Below are positions 35,516 through 46,568 of a stretch of DNA of 64,000 nucleotides, piece by piece. Every line of letters starts with the position of its first letter. Positions within the stretch are counted from its first letter, which is position 1. Both the position numbers and the translations under genes were made by a program. The notes beneath the pieces are model-generated. The model saw only the letters and a list, made by a program, of their open reading frames with translations. It was not told where the DNA came from and ran no database searches. The DNA lies in contig JAJIRX010000751.1 of assembly GCA_023853785.1 (NCBI GenBank), positions 186,001 through 250,000 of the forward strand. Direction: 5' to 3'. This stretch comes from Psilocybe azurescens (Eukaryota; Basidiomycota; Agaricomycetes; Agaricales; Agrocybaceae).

Positions 35516-36751
35516 TCACATATCCACGTTCTTCAAGAAGTTCAAAATCTCACCGAAGTACCTGTGCGAAGGACCTATTATCAGTACAATTGGAATAATC
35601 ACGGCACTTCCGACTTGCCTTTCTGGTTCTTCGAACATGGCCAGGTGTGTACTATTTTGGAGCTCGACCCATTTAACCTTGGGAATCTGCGTGAAGAACG
35701 GAAGAACAGCGCATTCCTGTATTTCATCCTCTGCAGACGATATAAGCAATGTCGGATTGGTTATATTGTACAGAATATCGACGATTGACCAGTTCTTAAG
35801 AGTACCGATAACGTTGAATTCAGAAGGGCCTATCCTGTTATTTCAAGATTCGAATTAGATGAAAGGTGTGAGTCCAAGGATTGGCAAATTTTCATACATG
35901 GTTTGGTACACAGTTGGATTTTTAGCAACGGCACCAAAAGACGTGTTAAGCTCTTCCGGCCACGGGTGTAAGGTGCAAATATGTTTCTGGTAGAATTGCA
36001 GCGTAGCGGCCTGGTATTCTGCAGATTCGCATGTGCCATCTGTTTCATGCTTTCGTATCATTTTGACGAAGTCATCCGGGAATCGATTCAATAGGTTGAT
36101 AGTACCCTCTTCTGTGAGTTTCATAGATGCTGGCGAATTGGCAATGACAAGCCTCTTCAATCCAGGCGGTGAGCGCGTTGCTGCATATTGACCAGCAAGC
36201 ATCCCTGAAGAGTATCTCAGTAAAGAGGGACATAATCGAGAGAGAAAAGTACTTGCCGCCCCAGGATTGCCCAAGTAGATCGAAATTGTTGTATATTTCC
36301 AGTGTCTTAAGGAGGTTGTCCAACTCGTCCATAAAAAGCTCAGGAGTCCAGAAGTCTGGCGGAGCATCTTCGCAATGCGATGACTCCCCATTGCCCAATT
36401 GATCGTAAAACAGAACTGGGATTCTAAAGAAAGGGCGTGGAATCAAAATACAATAGATGGGTACCATCGGAGTTTGATTTGAACCCAGCTTGGATGTAAA
36501 GAGATTTATGAGGCCTATATTCATAATGTATACCGCATTAGAACAACAGATAATGTCAGCATAGAGTTAACTGTGGACTCGTACAGCATATAATGATGAC
36601 TCATTCCCGGTCCCCCATGAAGTGCGACGACTGGACGATGGTCAGCATTCTTCAAAGCGCCGTATATCTTGTACCATGTCTGGTAGGTGTTTGGGCCAAC
36701 TTTGAAGTCGATCTTTCCAGAACGTTCTTGCGACATCAAAGGTGTTTTCAA
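35516..36751 (-). CDS. Proline iminopeptidase / L-amino acid amidase-like alpha/beta hydrolase 1
   Basis: Serine hydrolase of peptidase family S33, cleaving N-terminal residues or amino acid amides. Start ATG at 36751 (or the Met at 36736 before SQERSGKIDF). The order on the minus strand is oxyanion-hole motif VALHGGPGMSHHYM, a 30-nt microexon (36485-36514), VLFYDQLGNGESS, nucleophile motif LLGQSWGG, cap region with LLNRFPDDFVKMIRKHE, the acid Asp in SSAEDE, and the catalytic His in NSTHLAMFEEPE. It ends at 35516. Two introns have GC donors (GCAAGT): 36205-36256 and 35562-35618. The downstream paralog has GT donors, so these introns are compared directly. No frameshift. Expected length is about 310 residues, as usual. 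Confidence 0.88.
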
Positions 36752-37339
36752 GCGTCGAATATTGAGTATCTGTGGAGGAACGCAGTGTAAAGTTAGGCCA
36801 TAATGAACCTAAGCAGTTTATATCCTCAATCAGGGCACTGATTGTGAGCCGGTGGCACGGGCCAGACGATGACTAATTACATGTGATCATAGCTACTAGT
36901 AGATCCCCTGAAACACGAGAATAAACGGATGGTGTAGCGTGTAAGCCACTGCTGTGTAAATTAATAATCTCCTCGACTTATCAGGATCTCAATATTGACA
37001 GAATTCGGGATACTCCATTGGTGTATTCAATCTTTCTCACTGTGGTAAATTTCAGGCATGCGACAAAGATAGCCAGATCGTCCGTTTATTGCTTCTATCA
37101 TGCAGCAGAGTGTTATAGAGATCCGAACAGAGAGGTTAATTGATAACCCCTGGCGTAGTCCTTGCAGTTCTGTGATCGGCAAGTCCCTAACAAGTATCTG
37201 ACAATTTTGCGTTCAGGGGCCATCTTATTCTCTCCTATTCTCCACGCTCAGGTTGGGTCATTCAGCAGCACAAAGTTTTTGTTATATTCCGGAATCCCCG
37301 CAGTTTTCGAGTTCAGTGTTCACAAAACTCTTACTTCAA

Positions 37340-38332
37340 ATGTGGAAGCCGAGGAAGACTTCACCCGAAAATAGTAGGGAGACGTTGTTATCCCCAAATT
37401 CGGAATCGCCAGGGACGGCATCCATGTTGGACGATGTTCATGTGTGCGATGGCTGTGGTCAACCAATCCCGAAATATGGGTGTCGGAACCCAACTATAGG
37501 CATTCATTGGGCAGTGATTATGTGCCTCCTCTGCACATTAGTCAACTGTCTGGTCACGATTGACGGCTCGTGCTCTCGACCCGCCACTTCAATTCCTACC
37601 ATCCGTAAAGGCCAGTACAGCAGTCTCAGACGACCATCTCCATTCATTGGCTTAGACAAGTTGCGAAGACCGAGCCCGCCAGTGCCAAGAACCATTCTCA
37701 ATTATCCACAAGTCATCGCGCAGATAGACGTCCAGAATCCTCGCAAGGTATTTGATGACGATCCGAAGCGATACATGTCCCATACAGGATATGTCTCCCC
37801 TGAGGATAGAAGAGTAAAGATAACCTCATCGGTAGTCTCGTTTCTGCTTCCTAGTATACTCTTCAACTGACCAGAAACTGTCAGATATCCACCATCGTCC
37901 AATTCAGGGCCATTGATTTTGGCATGGAGGAGTGCGAACTAAATTTGAAAGTCCCATCAAATATGTCGTCCTCTAACGCTCCTTTCTTGATATCGATCCA
38001 CCGATTAGAGACGAAACAGCTAATTGACACAAAGACGTTAGCGTATTCCAATTCCCCACGTAGGCTTACAACTGTCGCGAACCTTGAGTTCGCTCCAGGA
38101 TCACCTCTCAGTTGGCAGAACAGTTTTCACTGTGCCTGGGATGATGTCCTCACTTTTGAAATTGGTTGCTCAGATCGACATGGCTTTGAGACAGCTTGTT
38201 CGTTGGAATGGTGGCAAAATAAAGAGGAAGATAATCCCAGTCACGGTGGGTATGAGTAGCCTGACATACCGTTCTCAAATACATCTGATTTCTTTTTCAG
38301 GAGCCTTTATCGTGCAACGCTCAACAATATAG
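37340..38332 (+). CDS. Conserved Agaricomycete protein of unknown function (single membrane anchor, But2-like C-terminal domain)
   Basis: Three exons (37340-37831, 37885-38245, 38301-38332) give 294 residues without frame problems. The N-terminus is polar with a CDGCGQ motif. One hydrophobic anchor follows (IHWAVIMCLLCTLVNCLVTI, about residues 55-75). After it comes a block with the duplicated motif RRPSPFIGLDKL/RRPSPPVPR and VFDDDPKRYMSHTGYVSPEDR. The beta-rich part contains QFRAIDFGMEECELNL and the conserved LEWWQNKEE end. I know this architecture as a frequent, uncharacterized mushroom family with an extracellular C-terminal domain. It diverges from hydrolase 1 and converges on hydrolase 2, with 150 bp between stops. 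Confidence 0.75.
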
Positions 38333-38482
38333 ATCATATTTACGGGGTCTGGCGTCTTATCCAGACGAATGATATTTCAATAGCTTAATCATATGACTTC
38401 GTATACTCCGGTCTGGGAGATTTTACTCGATCTTACTAGAGAAGTTCAATGATAAAAGTTTTATTAAAAAATTTAGCGAAAA

Positions 38483-39654
38483 TTAGATACCGCCAGAGAG
38501 AAAATTCAATATGGTAGCAAAATATCTTCATCGCCAAGGTCAGTGTGGGTGTTCCAAAAGACGAAAGCGGAAGCCACTTACACCTCGGGCTCTTCGAACA
38601 TAGGAAGATGTGTACTATTCCGTAGTTCCTTAAGCTTGCACTGACGAATATACTTCAAAAAAGGCTGTATTGCGATCTGATGTACCTCGTCCTGTTGGGA
38701 ATGAATAACCAAAGTTGGAACTTTGATTCTATTCAAATGATTTATCGTTGTATACGGACGCAGCGTCCCGACTATCTTGAACTGATATGGCCCCATCCTG
38801 TACTCGCTTAGCCGACAGCGAAAAATAACCCATAACGCAGCTCACATTGAACTTGAAACCGTTGGATCTTCCCCATTTGCCCTGAAAGAGTCCTGCAGAT
38901 CTTGAGGCCAAGGAAGAAGAGAACAGAGATGTTTAGCTATAAACTGTGCCATTCCCTTCGAATATTCAGGAGAACTTGTAGTGTTGTCTTCTTCGTGTTT
39001 GCGCATCATCTTGGCAAATTCCTTAGGAAACTGATCAAGGTGAAGGTTCAGCCCTTGTTCGAGAAGCTGAATTGATGCTGGCGCGTTGGCCAATATAAGA
39101 TGGCGATGTCCACCGGTGGGTCGGTTGGCAGCGTAGTATGCGGCTAGAAACCCTGCAAATCCTGTCATTCTGTATTCCATTTTTGAAAAGAGTAAACTTA
39201 CCCCCCCAAGAGTGCCCCAGAAGGTCAAAATTTTCGCCAATCTTGAGATGACTGAGTAGATTATCCAGTTGATCCATAAATAGCTCAGGCGTCCAGAAAC
39301 TCTTGGGAGCATCACGATAGTGAGACGATCTCCCGCTGCCCAGCTGGTCAAAGAATACGACGGGTACACTGTCAGAGAATATGAGATCTCATGATACAAT
39401 CGTAGTATCCCAAAGAGGACCTTTCTTCTGCGATTTTTCTGTGGGGTCTGTTGCAGTAATTAGCCATGATACATTTTGCATGAGACCCGCAAAACGTCCT
39501 ACAGCATATAGTTGTGTGTCAGACCGGGACCCCCGTGTAAGATCACCAGCGGCCGTAGATTCTTATTCGCGATGTCTCCAACAATCCTATACCATGTTTT
39601 GAAGGTTTCGTCACCGACCTTGAAGTCTGCAAAGCCAGTACTCTCCTGTATCAT
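38483..39654 (-). CDS. Proline iminopeptidase / L-amino acid amidase-like alpha/beta hydrolase 2
   Basis: Paralog of the hydrolase at 35.5-36.75 kb. The minus strand reads MIQESTGFADFKVGDET from 39654, then HGGPGLTHNYML, a 27-nt microexon (39421-39447), VVFFDQLGSGRSSH and LLGHSWGG (nucleophile Ser). Next come ILANAPASIQLL, LHLDQFPKEFAKMMRKHE, the acid Asp in HSQQDE, and the His in NSTHLPMFEEPE. A final exon encodes YFATILNFLSGGI and stops at 38483. All introns have GT donors, including the position where paralog 1 uses GC. An apparent TAG after YML disappears if the donor GTAGGA is used. The tandem arrangement with paralog 1 suggests duplication around the gene between them. Confidence 0.88.
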
Positions 39655-40066
39655 CCTGGTCTAGGAGGAAAGATTGTCTGAAAAATCGATCCAAAGAAGA
39701 TTACCCAGGCTTAATTGCGTGGCATGCGGAGAAGACTACCTATGCTCGTAAAGATCACAAGGAGGTGTGAATAGTAGCTCATGGAAGCTTTGTGTGCGTA
39801 TAATGAGGTGGCGAACACATGGGAGCGTGGCCTAAGATAGAAGATGCAATAGTCGAATTCCCTTGCTTCCAGGAGCTCGAACCAGTAGCCAAACCTGTTT
39901 TAGCCCCTGGCGGACGAGATTCGGGCTTTGAGTTACACTCAATTCGTACCCTAGTTCATTCGATCGATGTCAATGATAACACTCAAATTGCGCTCACGTC
40001 CCCGAAAACGTTCTCATGTGTGTTTGGATTACTCGGTACCGCGTGGGAGCATCGTGATGTCTATTG

Positions 40067-40717
40067 TTAGTTCCATAGTTCCCTCCACTGCGTAAATTCC
40101 TTCCACCCCCTATCTATCTCGCCGAAAATGGTCTCCCAGTTAACACACATAGATTCGGGACCAATTGGATCTGTCTGAAAGTTACGCTTCATGAAATCAC
40201 TCTTCTCCAAGGTGTCTGTTGCCGAACATAGTAGCGTCTGACGCAGATACTGTAGGCAGTGATCCACATGTTCCAAGGTCGCTATCTCGTCTGTCCTGTT
40301 CTGCAATGCTCTGTGGAGCTGGGATATGCAATGAAACTGGTGGTAAAAGGTGAAGAGGAAGGATCGTCGCTGGACACCCAGATGCGCCCTTCCAAATCCT
40401 CCGGGTTGGTTGGTTAGGGAGTGCCAGATTTTAGCTTCAGTCTTGTCGGTCGTATTGTATCCGAATCGAATACTCTCTTGATATGTCAAAGTCGTATGAT
40501 CCAGAGGAAGTGAAGGGTGGAAAAACGGGAAATCGTCTCCAATGTACGAGTAAGCTATAACTCAATGTAATGGCGCGTAAGTATTGAGGAAAATTTCATA
40601 GAGTATTGTTGTACTTTGCCAGCTCTGATGTATAACCCTCGGTTTAAAAACGTTCCATAGTGCTAGCCCAGCATTAAACAGTGCGAGCCCAACTAGCAGT
40701 AGCAGAGAGTGCTTCAT
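40067..40717 (-). CDS. UstYa-like oxidase (DUF3328), canonical
   Basis: Membrane-anchored oxidase family known from ustiloxin, asperipin and related fungal peptide pathways, where members carry out oxidative macrocyclization or other C-H modification. Exons 40615-40717 and 40067-40554 (60-bp intron) give 196 residues. An N-terminal anchor lies at residues 4-21, and the conserved YSYIGDDFPFF begins at about 36. The two copper-ligand-type motifs are HQFHC (106-110) and HVDHC (130-134), followed by YLRQTLLC. There is a late CVNWETI segment. The frame is intact. It is divergently arranged with the second UstYa gene, 171 bp between starts, implying shared regulation. Confidence 0.9.
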
Positions 40718-40888
40718 GGAAAATAAAAGGCGATATCAAATGATGTTTTGGTGGCTTCCAAGGTGAAGGAACCCAGATGACCACGGACAAAAGGGAATAA
40801 CACGCCTGCTGTATAATCTTCCAATGTGATGTTATATTGGCCAAGGGCCGAAAATATCCGCTTCTGCAAGTTTTTGTCCAGCACTTTG
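40718..40888. promoter_or_regulatory. Putative bidirectional promoter of the UstYa pair
   Basis: 171 bp separates the two divergent ATGs (40717 minus, 40889 plus). A minus-strand 88-codon frame (40980 to 40714) overlaps this interval and ends on the ATGA that contains the minus-strand start. I think it is fortuitous. Confidence 0.4.
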
Positions 40889-41595
40889 ATGTCGCCTCTA
40901 ATATCTTTCAGACGCTCCTGGCCATCGGTGCTCATTGTGGTACTCGTACCTATTGTATTAGTATCTGTCGGCTTCCGCATATCTATTCCTCACTTACACC
41001 AGGGTAGTCACGGGGCTAGAGGTAGTCAACCTTTCTTCTATATCAAATGTTGTCGTTTCCCACTCATGAATACTTCAAATGTAAAGATCAGTCCCTTCTT
41101 AGAGACCGAGGCCAGCCAGTAGCCATGCTCATTGACTCGACTGCCCATTATCGAATGAATGACTCTGATACTGACGAAGAATACCATCGTCTTCTGCCCT
41201 CAGGTGGTCACCTTGTTTATTTGGCCAATAAAGAAGGCGTCGTGGAGGAGTATACGGTGACTCTATTCCACCAACTAAAATGTCTAGACATCATTCGCCG
41301 AGAATATCTCAAAGACGCATCGCCGGATATCTCGTCTCTCACTCGACACTGTATGAACTACCTACGCCAAAGCCTCCTGTGCAACTTAAACACTGGCCTG
41401 GAGAATGCTAAAAACTCCGCAGCTACTGCATCCCGTAGCTACAGTACTCTGTGTTTTGACTGGACGAAAGTCTACGCTGAAGCAGAACGCAATTTCGAAA
41501 CTCACCATGGTAGCGCCCCTCACTCAGGTATATTCCCTTTATTCTACATAATGATGCATGACTCTGATACCTACGTACTGGTGGCAGGTTATTAG
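40889..41595 (+). CDS. UstYa-like oxidase (DUF3328), divergent motifs
   Basis: Exons 40889-41003, 41087-41527 and 41588-41595 give 187 residues. An anchor occupies residues 11-29 (WPSVLIVVLVPIVLVSVGF). The family segments are all present: AHYRMNDSDTDEEYHRLLPSGG, VEEYTVTLFHQLKCLDIIRREY and HCMNYLRQSLLC. However, the first HxxHC motif reads HQLKC (100-104) and the second LTRHC (123-127), so two of the presumed metal-ligand histidines are replaced. This subfamily may act differently or need a partner such as the neighbouring canonical copy. The frame is intact, and the last exon encodes only the final residues. Confidence 0.85.
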
Positions 41596-42019
41596 ACGAA
41601 GCGATGGGTAGTGGGAAATTCTCAATAAATATGGTGCAGATTCGGACGAATGAACCTGTATAATTTGAATCAAATGGTACATAGATCCAGATAACATCAA
41701 CCACGCTTTTGCTCCCAAAACTCTCATACAGTTGCCAGTCACCGTCCAGTGGCTATCCTGATCTAATTTTAGACTCTCAACGTGCAACTGGCCCCCAAGA
41801 ATAGTCGAGAATTCCCGAGTTATTGATTCCAGAACCGCACACGTCAATCTATCAAAGACATCTGAGGCACCGATAAAAGAGGGCCATCTATATTACCCCA
41901 TAAATAACGCTACGTTTGTACAACGATGTACTCGGCTTTCGACGTTTCCGCTACCTAACGCAAGAGTGACGTTCAACGTTCCCGCCACCCAACGCCAGAT
42001 TTCATAGCATTCCTTTGAA

Positions 42020-43312
42020 ATGTCCCTCGACTCAGCATGGAGGCCTCAGGAGGACAATGCTACAATTTTTAACGAACGCACATGGCTGGCCGGTATCATT
42101 CTCTCCGCAGTTGCCTATGGAATAGTCTTCACACTGTTCATGATGTCCTTCGTCCAGTTGATAAGGACGACAAACAAGAGCAACCTTGCCTCAAAGCTCC
42201 CTTTGCTACTCTACATATCGGTGATATTCTTTTTGGGGACATTGATTATTGGGGCAGGCTCAAAGATGACACAATTGAGCTTCATCGACTACCGCATGAT
42301 ACCAGGGGGCCCAGGTGCGTGTTCCAACTCTTATGGAGTCTCCCCGTTACTCCTAGCTCACTGATGAGAATTATGATATTCTCTGACATTAGCCGTATTT
42401 GAGGAAGTAGAGTTTTCCATTCCAATAGATGAGATTGCAAATGTTGCGTATGTCCTGGCCAATTGGTTCGCAGATGGCATGGTTGTGAGTATCGAGTTGA
42501 TTAAGCTTCAGAGTAAAGTTGATTAACAGTTGCAGGTCTACCGTTGTATGATCATATACAGAAGCTGTAGATATCCCTCTTGGTTGGTCATGGGTATTCC
42601 TGCTATCGCATACCTTGGATCAGTTAGTTCGTGGTTATCCCATCAATAGTGTCGTGTCTGTGCTCATAAATTTTCCAGCGACTGGGGTGCTATGGTTGAC
42701 GCAGATCTCAGCTACCTCTCCTTGGGTAGCAGGGAGCATTAACTTCACAGCGCCATATTTTTGGCTGTCCCTGGCCCTAAACATGACCATGACCATTGCA
42801 ATTTGTGCGAGATTACTCTTCTTTCGTACAAGAGTGCGGAAAGTACTGGGTCACAATCACGGATCCGACTATACGAGCATAGCAGCAATGGTTGTAGAGT
42901 CTGCAGCAATTTACTCTGCATTTTCTCTTTGCTTTTTGATCCCATTCGCACTCAATCATCCCATACAGAATACGTTTATACAGATGTTAGGAGAGGTCCA
43001 GGTAAGTATAGTTGCTTTGTATTCGCTAACAGATACTGAGACAACATACTACAGATCATTGCCCCACTTCTTATCACATATCGGGTGGCCTATGGGAAGG
43101 CTTGGACGGGTAGAACCACCAAGCAGCTCCTATCCGGGGACACTCGTCCGGGTCACTCTGTTAGCATGAAGTTTAAGAAACCAGTGTCCACAATAGATGC
43201 ATCCAATCGTTCTAATACTTTGCATGCATCAAAACCAGAGGAGTTCGCGACGGAAGAGTCAGATGGTACCCACGAGGAGTCACGTCAGTGGGAGGCCAAG
43301 TCAATGGCGTAG
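42020..43312 (+). CDS. Seven-helix membrane protein of unknown function, one frame shift
   Basis: Four exons fit: 42020-42314, 42393-42484, 42536-43001 and 43055-43312. They encode about seven hydrophobic segments, for example LAGIILSAVAYGIVFTLFMM, LLYISVIFFLGTLIIGA, FWLSLALNMTMTIAICARLL and ESAAIYSAFSLCFLIPFAL. Agaricomycete signatures are VYRCMIIYR, LGHNHGSDYTSIAAMVVESAA and APLLITYRVAYGKAWT. The cytoplasmic tail is polar. Such proteins form large families in mushrooms and have no known ligand or substrate. In exon 3 the frame changes between IPAIAYLGSVSS and SVLINFPATG (near 42640): one base too many or two too few. Confidence 0.7.
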
Positions 43313-43680
43313 CGAATAGTTTAATTTTCTATATGTACAGTAATATTTAGAATGGACACATTGGAGCCTTTGGTCAGGAACCTAGTAATCAAACATCTGA
43401 AGCATCCTGCGTACTCCGTGTGAATATTTCCACTAGTCATAATTTGTTGGTGTACACCTTTGACAGTCGGTTCATTTGTCTTAGGTCCTTATTCATCATG
43501 CTATGGATTGAATCGCTACAGCCTATGGGAGAATCTCTTATTTTTTTGCAATGTTAGTCGAGGGACCATGGATAGCGTACGAGAGCTAAGTAACGAAGTT
43601 CAACTTGACCCAAAATTTACCACGCTGTTCAGCTGTTTTTCTGATTGTTGATGGCTATACTAGTCGCTATGTTCCCGCGT

Positions 43681-43711
43681 TAGGCTTCTCCCGAGATAGG
43701 CTTCTCCCGAG
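43681..43711 (+). repeat. Short tandem duplication TAGGCTTCTCCCGAGA
   Basis: A 16-bp unit occurs twice without a gap in the spacer downstream of the membrane protein gene. Confidence 0.9.
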
Positions 43712-43942
43712 ACAGATACGGGAAGCATATAACCCACCAAGACCTGAGGCCATCCGCCCAACATGGAGCTATGCCTTTTTCTGACTAAAACTTCGAACCC
43801 CTGACGCATTTGGGACGATCTTTTACTGCGGCATATGGTATAGAGGGGGTGTATAATCTCTGTTAATGATCATATATACAAGAGAAGTCATCTGTACTGG
43901 AGCCGCAAAACGGAGGCTTCGTTGTGGAAATACGAGACCTTT

Positions 43943-44625
43943 CTAGCTGAAAGCAGCTATGGCGCTTGAAAATGCAGAGTCCACGGAGGTAGAATGGCAC
44001 GTGAGCTAATCATTTAGATTGTCAGCGAGATCATAGCTGCAGCAAAGGCTCTTTCTCACTGGAAAAGTGGCCACAATTATCGTTTCAAGATTAGTGTTGC
44101 TTGCACTGAGGCCGACTAAGTCTTGTTTAATAAGGGCAGGGACTCCTCCAATGGGCAAGCTGGCAAAAGCGGGTTTCTTGGAGGTGATCACTACTAATGC
44201 ATTCGAAATAATTGGCGCATAGTTTTGAATTGTAGTAATCATTGCTCTTCCGTCATCCTCGTTGATAGGTTGGGGAAGGGTCTTAAATAAAGTCAACTAA
44301 TCAGTCGATCCAAATAAACGAAAGGGAGTGGAATCACTTTTAAATCAGCTACCAGCTGGTTAATTGCAGTCGTAAGACTGGATGCATCAGAATGAATTGC
44401 CTGTTAGAGGAGCACTAAGCAAAAGAAAAAGGTAACGGCAAATGGTATCAACCAATGCAGTGGTCAGAGAGCCACCCGTTGGTGGAAAGGCAGTGATGGC
44501 GTTATTGTAAGATGTCGTCTGTGAAAGGAGGCTGTCAATATCAGCTTCAACCTGTGCTACAGTGGATGCAAATGCCACCGCAAAAATGAGCCGATGAACG
44601 CAGAAAGGATTGGTAGGTGTCTCAT
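43943..44625 (-). CDS. HsbA-like secreted cell-wall protein, one-base deletion in signal peptide
   Basis: Hydrophobic surface-binding protein A / galactomannoprotein family, small helical secreted proteins. The minus strand shows VEADIDSLLSQTTSYNNAI and AFPPTGGSLTTAL. After an intron (44401-44452) come IHSDASSLTTAINQLVADL, an intron (44297-44337), and then YAPIISNALVVITSKKPAF and SLPIGGVPALIKQDLVGLS. The end SVDSAFSSAIAAFS follows an intron (44006-44059), stopping at 43943. The start MRHLPILSAFIGSF at 44625 is one frame off. Adding one T to the run at about 44583 would give a continuous signal peptide ending AFASTVAQ. About eight residues are lacking near the last intron compared with the usual family layout. 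Confidence 0.75.
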
Positions 44626-44629
44626 TAAG

Positions 44630-46407
44630 TCCGGATTTTAGTGATAGAATGCATGTCGCATTATATGATTCAAACTCTTCTGGAATTCCCACCTCCACTA
44701 TACACAAAAACGCGTCAAGTGGTCTGAATCTTAGATCTTCTAAGATGGATGCGTGCTTAGAACACTCCATGTTGATAGGACGTTGCGGTGTTTTTACGAG
44801 CCACTTTTATCAGGGAAAATTGGAGGATTCACCCACGATATTTTTGATGAGAAGGACACGTATAGAGATAAGTTATGCTCTACCAGCCGCCTATAATTCA
44901 GGAGAATCCGGAGGGTAGCAGTGAGAAATAACCCGGTGAAGGTACAATGTTGTTTGACCTTCAAATATGTTCAATGCCATAAAGATGATGGGTATTAAAA
45001 GACTCTGTTGGGATTGGATGATTATAGTCAGCTTCAAATTTTAATCAATTGTGAACGTAAATTATAATCCACTTGTTCCACGGCAGACGCGGTCCACCAG
45101 GATCTCGGGCTAATCTATTGTTAGATTTTAAGCACACCGGACTGATAACATATTGGGCAACCAAATTACCGAGTCCCGCCAACGTTCTGGTCAAGTTTGG
45201 CTGTCTTCAACTTCAAGCAATCAAGTTAGTTCATCTTCAGTCGGATGCTCCCTTAGTCGAACCATGATACTATCGTAGCAAGTTAAAAGTGTCATGTGTA
45301 CACAGAAAAGTGTTAGGATATCAGACCAGCAACTCATCGCAGGACCAATATTGATGATGGACAACTAAACGTGTATTGAAGACTGATATAACTACATAGA
45401 CATGTGATATGCAGATTACTTAGCTGATGAATTTATGGGTTTATATGATGTAGTCTCTCCTAGACAGGCATCAATGTTATGTGACATGCCATATGCAATC
45501 ACAATAATCTGAAATCTGTTATTTACCACACCCCAACACCACACTAGAAAATCTTTATGTAATCTTTGGACTTTAATTTCTGAGCCCAGTAAGTAATGGT
45601 AGAGGTGCTTTTTGTGGCCTTTAGCAGATATAGTTTCTTATTTGGTCCTTTAAAATATTGTATAAGAAATTGGGACTGCTCAAGGCAATGTTAAGCAAAG
45701 TAGATTTGATGGGATGGCAAGCCTAGTCCCTCCTAGACAGACTTCAATAAATGTAATGTGCTCTACAGATCACAGTATATGAAGTTTGTTTTTTTATCAC
45801 ACTTCCCAAACTGCATCAGAAAGTTGTTATTTAATCTTTGAACTCTGAAAATATAGAGGCATGTTTCTCAACAAGAAGATTGTTTGCGAAGATTTGGAGA
45901 TCAAAAACTGTTAGAATCTGGGAATCAAACAGCTCCATTCCTGTGATCCCATGTGCTGAATGTGCTGCCACAAGTATGTAGAATTTTTATATAAACTGAA
46001 TTCTCTGTTACAGAGTCAATTTAACTAGTATAAAATGTATTTACATTATTGCATGTTACACATTGACCTCCCAATCTCATGGTTTTTATCTGTTTGCTTT
46101 GGTCTTTTCAACATAAAAATGTGACCCTAACTGTCTCTGCCGCCATTTTCTCACCATTGCTTGTGCTCTCTTTGTCTCTGTTTGTTGTTCTTGCCTACTG
46201 GGGGCTAAGTCCCTTCTTTTTCAAATTGTTATCATTGTTGTCATCATTGTAACCTTTCTCACTGAGAGCTGTCTTGTGGAAGCTGAATTATTGTTGCACC
46301 TGAAATGCTTGTGGAAGCTAAATTACTACCAGAATCATCCTTTTATTATTGTTACCATCATTGCCATCATCAAATCTATTTTTAGTGTGCTATCATTCCA
46401 TTTGAAA
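44630..46407. other. Gap and start of CpG-poor block, no gene
   Basis: From about 45.0 kb CpG becomes rare again. Two related segments (about 45446-45540 and 45722-45830) share CCTCCTAGACAG, TCAAT...AATGT and ACAC..CCAAACTGCATCAGAAA-type blocks and form a diverged direct repeat. Nothing coding was recognized. Confidence 0.5.
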
Positions 46408-46568
46408 GAGGTCTTTGCCATCCCCACACATTCCATATGGACTCCAGTGGACTCTCCGCCCAGCCAAACTGGCTGAGAGATTGTCTAGTCCACTGGACTG
46501 GACTGGACTTGGGCTTAAATATTCATTAAACAACAACAAATAATATGTTTACTAGCACAGTCCAGTGG
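46408..46568 (+). mobile_element. Compact copy of the 5.7-kb element's terminal domain
   Basis: AGGTCTTTGCCATCCCCACA, CATTCCATATGGACTCCAGT, CCAGCCAAACTGGCTGA, GATTGTCTAGTCCACTGG and TTAAATATTCATTAAACAAC occur in the same order as in the inverted right end at 27134-26860. The expanded motif array is absent. It sits directly in front of the integrase fragment and interrupts the older Gypsy element. Confidence 0.8.

Noticed and set aside
40714..40980. 88-codon minus frame overlapping the UstYa start by ATGA (translational coupling)
   Set aside because: It is antisense to the first exon of the second UstYa gene, and coupling of that kind is not expected in a fungal nuclear gene.
43730..43815. 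Possible tRNA gene (GGTTCGAAG-like B box on the minus strand)
   Set aside because: The A-box-like sequence lies on the wrong side and no cloverleaf can be formed.
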